Assembly (NCBI GenBank): GCA_030042915.1
Contig: JASHYS010000186.1
Coordinates: forward strand, 1-5,745
From: Acidobacteriaceae bacterium
GTDB taxonomy: Bacteria > Acidobacteriota > Terriglobia > Terriglobales > Acidobacteriaceae
Reading direction: 5' to 3'
Length of the DNA: 5,745 nt
In this document: piece after piece, positions 1 to 4,513 of the stretch
Layout: every line of letters starts with the position of its first letter
Numbering within the stretch: position 1 is the stretch's first letter
Program-made: the position numbers and the translations under genes
The notes under the pieces: generated by a model
The model's input: the letters and a program-made list of their open reading frames with translations, nothing else
The model's database searches: none
Told to the model about the DNA's origin: nothing

Positions 1-807
1 GTGGCAAAACACATCGAACTGGGATACAAAGCCATCCGCGTGCAGGCGGCGGTGCCTGGCGTCGCCGATGCTTATGGAGTGCCCCACGGGACCAAGCCAT
101 ATGAGCCGGCTGATGGCGATCTGCCGCGCGAAGAGGTTTGGTCGACGCCGAAGTACCTGCGCTTCGTTCCCAAGTTGATAGGCGCGGTGCGCGCGAAGTT
201 TGGCTTCGACCTGGCGTTGCTCCACGACGCGCATCATCGGCTGACGCCCATCGAAGCGGCTGGGCTGGGCAAGAGCCTTGAGGAGTACCGGCTCTTCTGG
301 CTCGAAGATCCAACGCCGGCCGAGAATCAGGAAGCATTCCGGCTGATCCGCCAGCACACCACAACGCCGTTGGCCGTCGGCGAGGTCTTCAATTCAATTT
401 TCGACTGCCAGCAGCTCATCAGCGAACAATGGATCGACTATATTCGCGCCACGGTGACGCATGCCGGCGGCATTACGCACCTGCGCCGCATTGCCGGCTT
501 CGCCGATTTGTACGGCGTGCGCACCGGCTGCCACGGCGCCACCGATCTGTCTCCTGTTTGCATGGGCGCCGCGCTCCACTTCGATCTCAGCATCTCCAAC
601 TTCGGCATTCAGGAACACATGCCGCACGCGGCGTTGACTGACGAGGTGTTTCCGCACGCCTACCGTTTTTCCGGCGGCATGATGCATCCTGGCGAGGCGC
701 CCGGCCACGGCGTCGACATCGACGAAGCGTTGGCCGCCAAATTCCCGTACAAGCGCGCGTACCTGCCTGTATGCCGGCTTGAAGACGGCACGCTGCACAA
801 TTGGTAG
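1..807 (+). CDS. manD: D-mannonate dehydratase (enolase superfamily, ManD/RspA subgroup), 5'-truncated by window edge
   Basis: The product dehydrates D-mannonate to 2-keto-3-deoxy-D-gluconate in cytoplasmic hexuronate catabolism; some subgroup members prefer D-gluconate or have weak activity. The 268 visible residues run to the natural C-terminus. Visible subgroup motifs are [11 protein letters not shown] (73-83), [12 protein letters not shown] (99-110), [10 protein letters not shown] (124-133), [10 protein letters not shown] (148-157), HGATDLSP (178-185) and the closing [15 protein letters not shown]. From memory of the characterised 402-residue enzyme, whose numbering runs 134 higher, Asp76, Glu102 and Glu128 are the Mg2+ ligands. 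Arg13/Tyr25 and His78 are the catalytic acid/base set, and Arg149, His178 and Glu205 also line the site, so the active site looks intact. The GTG at position 1 is very probably an internal Val codon, because about 134 N-terminal residues (capping domain) are missing. Odd detail: the usual TLWNW ending is TLHNW here. The family call is firm; the exact substrate is inferred. Confidence 0.93.
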   Translation: MAKHIELGYKAIRVQAAVPGVADAYGVPHGTKPYEPADGDLPREEVWSTPKYLRFVPKLIGAVRAKFGFDLALLHDAHHRLTPIEAAGLGKSLEEYRLFWLEDPTPAENQEAFRLIRQHTTTPLAVGEVFNSIFDCQQLISEQWIDYIRATVTHAGGITHLRRIAGFADLYGVRTGCHGATDLSPVCMGAALHFDLSISNFGIQEHMPHAALTDEVFPHAYRFSGGMMHPGEAPGHGVDIDEALAAKFPYKRAYLPVCRLEDGTLHNW

Positions 808-817
808 CGGATCCTGT

Positions 818-879
818 CTGATTGCGATCAGCTCAAAACTTGAGGCGATTTCGCGGCGTCTGAGCCGCAAGCCGAAATC
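818..879. terminator. Cluster of three inverted repeats between convergent manD and tRNA-Ser; possible bidirectional terminator
   Basis: Three potential hairpins lie side by side. CTGAT (818-822) pairs with ATCAG (827-831) over a 4-base loop. CTCAA (832-836) pairs with TTGAG (840-844) over a 3-base loop. A longer one has GATTTC (847-852) pairing with GAAATC (874-879) and GCGGC (853-857) pairing with GCCGC (864-868), with a 6-base loop and a 5-base bulge at 869-873. The location, after the manD stop on one strand and after the tRNA 3' end on the other, suits a bidirectional terminator. There is no proper T-run on either strand after the long stem, so a classical Rho-independent terminator is not shown. 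The structures could equally be 3' stabilising or processing elements. Confidence 0.3.
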
Positions 880-922
880 CTGACTCTGAGAGTAGCGAGG
901 GGGAAGGGCCTGCATGCATCAA

Positions 923-1014
923 TGGCGGAGAGGGAGGGATTCGAACCCCCGATACCCTTACGAGTATGCCTGATTTCGAGTCAGGTGCATTCAACCGGGC
1001 TCTGCCACCTCTCC
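923..1014 (-). tRNA. tRNA-Ser (anticodon CGA), CCA encoded
   Basis: Read on the minus strand from 1014 down. The 5' acceptor strand GGAGAGG pairs fully with CCTCTCC near the 3' end, followed by discriminator G and a genome-encoded CCA (923-925 on the plus strand reads TGG). The anticodon stem CCTGA/TCAGG holds the 7-base loop CTCGAAA, which gives anticodon CGA (976-978) and decodes the serine codon UCG. A long variable arm, ATACTC paired with GGGTAT (one G-U) over loop GTAA, is the class II hallmark expected for serine. The T arm has GGGGG opposite CCCTC around the TTCGAAT loop. G as discriminator base fits tRNA-Ser. The total of 92 bases with CCA is normal. No fragment of its 3' end is repeated elsewhere in the window, so there is no sign of an integrated element. 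Confidence 0.96.
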
Positions 1015-1061
1015 GCAGTAGAGGTTGCTGCTGGTGTGCAGATCAACGCCGGCCAATCACA

Positions 1062-1090
1062 AGTCTACCGGCAAACGTGCGCGGCCGCAA
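1062..1090 (-). promoter_or_regulatory. Possible sigma-70-type promoter for tRNA-Ser
   Basis: On the minus strand, TTGCGG (1085-1090) and TAGACT (1062-1067) are separated by exactly 17 bases. They match the -35 consensus at 3 of 6 positions and the -10 consensus at 4 of 6. Transcription would begin near 1055 and give a precursor with a 5' leader of about 40 bases for RNase P removal. The spacing and position are right, but the match is weak and such pairs arise by chance. Confidence 0.28.
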
Positions 1091-1176
1091 TCCCACGTGT
1101 AATCAACAACCTTTGCTTCTTCGACGGGTGAAAAGCCACCAGCAGTGGCCGCCGGCCCGCTGGAACGAACGGCCAC

Positions 1177-1182
1177 TATAAT
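1177..1182 (+). promoter_or_regulatory. Perfect -10 hexamer TATAAT just upstream of the DUF2254 gene
   Basis: TATAAT sits 12 bases before the GTG start at 1195, in a stretch that is otherwise GC-rich. A start site 7-9 bases downstream would fall on A1189, A1190 or G1191 and leave a 5' leader of only 4-6 bases. I see no -35 hexamer at 16-18 bases spacing and no extended TGn element. The promoter would therefore depend on the -10 alone or on an activator, or the match could be coincidental. Confidence 0.42.
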
Positions 1183-1194
1183 TCCCTCAAGCCT

Positions 1195-2556
1195 GTGAGC
1201 AAGAACCTGCCATCGCTGCTGCGCCGCGCCATGTACAACCTGCGTGGCGGCTTCCTCGTTCGCCCGCTCATCATCGCTCTCACGCTGGGCGCCGCGGGGG
1301 CGCTGTTGTCGTGGCTGGAGGAGATGTTTCCAGCGGCCAGCGCGTGGGTGCCGGCCACCATTTTCCCCTCGCAAGCCGATCCACAGGTGGCGCAGGTGAT
1401 CCTGGCAGGGATTGCCGCGTCGATGATGACGGTGGTGTCGATCGTCTTCGCAATTCTGCTCATGACTCTGACGCTGGCGTCGATGCAGTTTTCACCGCGG
1501 ATCATCGTCAGCTTCGCCAAGGATCGCGTGACGCAGTGGACGCTGGGAATCTTCCTTGGCACATTCTCTTACTGCATGGCGGCGCTGCCTGCGGCGCGAT
1601 CGATGCCGCATCCCTTTGCGCCGGTAATCACAGTACTGGGTGCGATGCTGTTGGCGCTCACCTGTGTGGGTTGGCTGCTGTTCTTCATCCACCACATCTC
1701 GCAGGCCATCAGCGTGAGCCATATCGTGGACCGCATCGCGGGCGAGACGGAGGGGGTGGTGGACGACATTATGCCGTGGCCGCACTGGCCAGAGCGATTG
1801 CCGCCCATGAAAGCGCCCCCACCGGCGCCGGATGAGATCCCGGTAGCCAATCTTGAGGCGGGCTACATCCGCTTTGTGGATACGCGACGTCTGCTCGACA
1901 TCGCCAAGCAATATCGCGTGCGCATTCGGGTCCTGCGGCGAGTGGGACATTTCGTGCCCCAGGGTATCCCGCTGGCCATGGTAGCCAAGGGCGAGCGGCT
2001 GGGGCCCGAGGGAACGGCGCGGCTGCAGGCGGCATTTGATATGGGACCGACGCGGACGCTCCAGCAGGACGTCGAGTTTGGTGTGCTGCAGATCGTCGAT
2101 ATTGCGCTGAAAGCCATCTCACCGGCGGTCAATGATCCCACCACGGCAATCAGCTGCGTCGATCAGCTAAGCCGGGTGGTCATCCGCTTTGTGCAACGGC
2201 GGCCACCGGACGAACTGTTGTTCGATCCGCCCGGCGTGATCCGGGTGAGCATGGGATGGATTCAGTTTCCGCGGCTGCTGGATGCGGCATTTGAGCAGAT
2301 CCGCATGTACGCGAAATCGGACCTGGCCGTGAGCCTGCGGCTGCTGCGCGCGCTGGGGGATATTGCCGCGTCGACGCCCGACCCGGAGTACCGGAAGATT
2401 CTCATCGATCGGGGATGGCGTGTGGTGGCGGGTTGCGCAGAGAAGCTGGGCGAGGAAGAAATGCGCGAGCTGCGGCTGCGGCAGGAGTCCCTGGCCGAGC
2501 TGATGGCGGAAGCAGAGCGCGGGAGTTCGGCCGCCAACCAGCAACGCAATCCATGA
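1195..2556 (+). CDS. DUF2254 family integral membrane protein
   Basis: A 453-residue inner-membrane protein of the uncharacterised DUF2254 family. Four hydrophobic segments are visible at about residues 23-41, 66-92, 115-134 and 142-166. A soluble, probably cytoplasmic, C-terminal domain of nearly 290 residues follows, with a proline-rich joint at 203-213. Family hallmarks are ASMQFSPR (95-102) after the second segment, LGTFSYCMAALP (121-132), and the block RTLQQDVEFG (287-296) through SPAVNDPTTAISCVDQL (309-325). The last 50 residues are charged and probably helical, rich in Glu and Arg. The start is the GTG at 1195, with no Shine-Dalgarno sequence. ATG at 1231 (residue 13) is the alternative and also lacks one; the first membrane segment is intact either way. 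The gene is divergent from tRNA-Ser and lies 86 bases before the DUF362 gene. The family call is confident. The role is unknown; ion or small-molecule transport has only its membrane topology in its favour. Confidence 0.9.
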   Translation: MSKNLPSLLRRAMYNLRGGFLVRPLIIALTLGAAGALLSWLEEMFPAASAWVPATIFPSQADPQVAQVILAGIAASMMTVVSIVFAILLMTLTLASMQFSPRIIVSFAKDRVTQWTLGIFLGTFSYCMAALPAARSMPHPFAPVITVLGAMLLALTCVGWLLFFIHHISQAISVSHIVDRIAGETEGVVDDIMPWPHWPERLPPMKAPPPAPDEIPVANLEAGYIRFVDTRRLLDIAKQYRVRIRVLRRVGHFVPQGIPLAMVAKGERLGPEGTARLQAAFDMGPTRTLQQDVEFGVLQIVDIALKAISPAVNDPTTAISCVDQLSRVVIRFVQRRPPDELLFDPPGVIRVSMGWIQFPRLLDAAFEQIRMYAKSDLAVSLRLLRALGDIAASTPDPEYRKILIDRGWRVVAGCAEKLGEEEMRELRLRQESLAELMAEAERGSSAANQQRNP

Positions 2557-2565
2557 AGCATGAGG

Positions 2566-2571
2566 TATGAT
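2566..2571 (+). promoter_or_regulatory. Weak -10-like TATGAT upstream of the DUF362 gene
   Basis: TATGAT matches the -10 consensus at 5 of 6 positions. It lies just after the DUF2254 stop codon and 71 bases before the DUF362 ATG. No convincing -35 element is present at 16-18 bases spacing. If used, transcription would start near 2578, at the foot of the hairpin described separately. It may be chance, with the gene read through from DUF2254. Confidence 0.2.
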
Positions 2572-2596
2572 GTGCAGCAGCGATGGCACGCTGCAC
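2572..2596 (+). other. Hairpin in the DUF2254-DUF362 intergenic region
   Basis: GTGCAGC (2572-2578) is the perfect complement of GCTGCAC (2590-2596) across an 11-base loop. A second perfect stem in a shifted register, GCAGCG (2577-2582) with CGCTGC (2589-2594) and a 6-base loop, uses part of the same sequence, so the two forms exclude each other. No T-run follows, so this is not an obvious terminator. It could act in the leader of the DUF362 message or as a processing or stability element. The 86-base gap holds no recognisable riboswitch. Confidence 0.35.
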
Positions 2597-2642
2597 GACG
2601 CCAGGGAAAGTCCTCGACTGAGATGGAAAAAGGCGGGTGCCT

Positions 2643-3797
2643 ATGAAAATCGACATCAATCGCCGGGAATTTATCAGGGGAGTCAGTGCCGCGGCTGCGG
2701 GCTTCGGACTGGCGCCGTCCACTCTTTGGGCCAGCGTCGCGCCCACGGCTCCCGTGGCTGTTGCCAGGTGCAGCGCGTACGACGCTGACGTGATGGCCAC
2801 GCTGGTCACCATGTTCGACCAATTAGGCGGACTGCGCCGCATGGTGAACGGCAAGACGGTGACTATGAAGATCAACGTCACCGGAAGCCCGCCGCAGCTT
2901 CTCCGCGGATTGCCCGTGGGCAGCACCTATTGGATCAATCCCCAGGTGCTCGGCTCGGTGATTCACCTGCTGGGGCAGGCGGGAGCGCGCCGCATTCGCG
3001 TGGTCGAAAGCCCCACCGGCTCGAAGTTGCCGACGCTCCAGGAATTCCTGGCGCTGGCCAAGTGGAATCCTGGCGATTTTTTGAGCGCGGCGCCGAACGT
3101 GGAGCTCGAAAATACCAACTGGCCCGGCTCTTCAGGAAAATACCTGCGCTTCCAGGTTCCGGGCGGCGGCTTGCTTTTCCCTGCATACGATATGAGCCGC
3201 GCCTATGCAGATTGCGATGCGTTCGTTTCTCTCGCCAAGCTCAAGGAGCACTCCACAGCCGGCGTGACACTGTCGATGAAGAATTGCTTTGGCAATACGC
3301 CCACGACGATTTATGGCCAAGGGGTGGGCGTGGACGAGGCCAGCAAGACACCGCAGGGCGGCCGCGGCATGTTGCATGCGGGCGACCGGCAGCCTCCCAG
3401 GACTTCGCTGCCGGAGATCGACTCTCACTCCCCGCGCGATCCCGGCTACCGCGTTCCGCGCGTTACCGCCGACCTGGTGGCGGCGCGGCCCATTGATCTG
3501 GCGATTATCGACGGCATCGAAAGCGTGGCGGGAGGCGAGGGCCCGTGGGTCAGAAATCTTCGCCCCGTGCGCCCCGGCCTGCTGATCGCCGGCACCAACT
3601 GCGTCACCACCGACGCCGTCTGCACCGCGCTGATGGGCTTCGACCCCATGGCCGCTCGCGGCACGGCTCCTTTCGAAACCTGCACCAGCACGCTCGAACT
3701 GGCCGAGCAGTTGGGACTCGGCACGCGCGACCTGAAGCGAATCGAAGTCCGCGGCCTGCCCATTGAAAAAGGCCGGATGGATTTCCGTCGCGCCTGA
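2643..3797 (+). CDS. Tat-exported DUF362 domain protein
   Basis: A 384-residue protein with an N-terminal twin-arginine signal, NRREFIRG (6-13), then an Ala/Gly-rich hydrophobic stretch (14-30) and likely cleavage around residues 30-33. It should therefore be exported already folded. The rest matches DUF362: KTVTMKINVTG (71-81), a nucleotide-fold-like stretch GARRIRVVESPTG (114-126), the signature KLKEHSTAG (199-207) with SMKNCFGN (211-218), LAIIDGIESVAGGEGPW (286-302) and GTNCVTTDAVCTALMGFDP (317-335). No CxxC or ferredoxin-type cluster motif is present, unlike some fused DUF362 proteins. ATG 2643 is preferred because AAGG at about 2629-2633 sits 9 bases upstream. An in-frame GTG two codons earlier (2637) would leave only about 3 bases. 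The gene lies 86 bases after DUF2254 on the same strand and could be co-transcribed. The biochemical activity of the family is not established, so I assign none. Confidence 0.9.
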   Translation: MKIDINRREFIRGVSAAAAGFGLAPSTLWASVAPTAPVAVARCSAYDADVMATLVTMFDQLGGLRRMVNGKTVTMKINVTGSPPQLLRGLPVGSTYWINPQVLGSVIHLLGQAGARRIRVVESPTGSKLPTLQEFLALAKWNPGDFLSAAPNVELENTNWPGSSGKYLRFQVPGGGLLFPAYDMSRAYADCDAFVSLAKLKEHSTAGVTLSMKNCFGNTPTTIYGQGVGVDEASKTPQGGRGMLHAGDRQPPRTSLPEIDSHSPRDPGYRVPRVTADLVAARPIDLAIIDGIESVAGGEGPWVRNLRPVRPGLLIAGTNCVTTDAVCTALMGFDPMAARGTAPFETCTSTLELAEQLGLGTRDLKRIEVRGLPIEKGRMDFRRA

Positions 3798-3895
3798 ACG
3801 CCGGCGAAGAATCTCACCGGATACCTATTCTTGTAATTCGCCTGGGGATGATTAGGACTGGGTTGAATCGGGCCGAAGAGGGAATTCCGGATCAG

Positions 3896-4417
3896 ATGGG
3901 CGGCTTCTTTTGTGGCAAATGCGGTGCTTCTGTGGCGCGGGATTCCGGGCGTTGTTGGCGCTGTGGGGTGTTACTCCACGGTCTTGGCCGAGGGACCGAA
4001 GCCGATCGCCGCAATCTTCAATCCGAATTCTGGCGGCAGTTTTATAGCGGCGTCAGAGACTTTTTCGCCAACCACTGGAAAGGCATCTTCATCCCAGTTG
4101 CACTGCTGGCAGTCTTGATCTGTGCTGCATATTTTGTTGGTTTCGTTTTTTCGCGTTTTTCGCCGCACTCCAGGCATCTTTGGTCATGGTTGGTTGTTTG
4201 CATCCCGCCCGCTTTAGTCTTGGTTCCCTACTTCATCGTTCTCATCGTTGAGTTCTTCATTCGGCTTATTGGGGGACGTCAGCGAGTTTGGAAGGATATG
4301 GATCACGGCGCGGTTGTGGGCTATATCTTCCTGGGTTTGCTTGCCGGGGTTGTCCTTCGTTATGTTTGCATTTTATGTGGCTTGTTTTATCAGCATGTCA
4401 GCGGGTTTCTTCTTTGA
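3896..4417 (+). CDS. Small zinc-ribbon membrane protein, function unknown
   Basis: A 173-residue protein. It opens with a treble-clef or zinc-ribbon-like motif, FCGKCGA then RCWRCGVLL, with Cys6, Cys9, Cys20 and Cys23 in a CxxC-x10-CxxC pattern. A charged linker (about 34-60) follows. Three strongly hydrophobic segments lie near 63-86, 96-123 and 139-165, rich in Phe, Val, Ile and Leu. The ribbon probably faces the cytoplasm. ATG 3896 is chosen because zinc-ribbon proteins usually place the first CxxC within a few residues of the start and because GAGG (3878-3881) lies upstream, though at a long spacing of 14 bases. The in-frame ATG at 3848 would add 16 featureless residues and has no Shine-Dalgarno sequence. 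Tandem stops TGA-TAA close the gene. By my count GC is about 48% in 4081-4200, against 68% in 3541-3600 and 73% in the membrane segment of DUF2254 (1261-1320), which suggests different ancestry. I recognise no specific family beyond the zinc ribbon. Confidence 0.78.
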   Translation: MGGFFCGKCGASVARDSGRCWRCGVLLHGLGRGTEADRRNLQSEFWRQFYSGVRDFFANHWKGIFIPVALLAVLICAAYFVGFVFSRFSPHSRHLWSWLVVCIPPALVLVPYFIVLIVEFFIRLIGGRQRVWKDMDHGAVVGYIFLGLLAGVVLRYVCILCGLFYQHVSGFLL

Positions 4418-4513
4418 TAAGAATGTTGACTCCCTGAGAAATATCCTAAGCGAGGGTCTGTAGGCTGCTCATCAGGTGCTCGATTATGGCTGGATCATCG
4501 ATTGTCGCTCTTG
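4418..4513. other. Convergent intergenic gap; only a weak imperfect hairpin seen
   Basis: This gap separates the convergent zinc-ribbon gene and the minus-strand surface protein. The only structure I find is CGATtAT (4481-4487) opposite ATcATCG (4494-4500), six pairs with one internal mismatch around a 6-base loop. It has no flanking T-run on either strand. I see no clear terminator and no small gene. Confidence 0.3.

Noticed and set aside
1..3. GTG as the true start of the mannonate dehydratase
   Set aside because: Catalytic Arg13 and Tyr25 would lie at the extreme N-terminus and the whole capping region would be missing. The codon fits an internal Val, as in the family's ...[12 protein letters not shown] stretch.
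394..915. Open frame of 173 codons on the minus strand opposite manD
   Set aside because: It lies antisense to a well-conserved enzyme gene. The product is Arg/Ala-rich with no recognisable motif, as expected of a GC-rich shadow frame.
923..1014. tRNA-Ser as an integration site for a genomic island
   Set aside because: No integrase gene and no second copy of the tRNA 3' end is visible in the window.
922..1181. Short plus-strand open frames across the tRNA gene
   Set aside because: They read through the complement of the tRNA-Ser gene and its flanks and have no coding character.
1057..1562. Minus-strand open frames overlapping the start of the DUF2254 gene
   Set aside because: They are antisense to a recognised family with intact membrane segments and show no family features of their own.
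2618..2624. CTGAGAT resembling the thiamine pyrophosphate riboswitch core
   Set aside because: The other conserved blocks and stems of that riboswitch are absent in the 86-base gap, so the heptamer is chance.
2262..2926. Minus-strand open frames spanning the DUF2254-DUF362 junction
   Set aside because: They overlap both real genes, lack a recognisable domain and follow the usual shadow pattern of GC-rich DNA.
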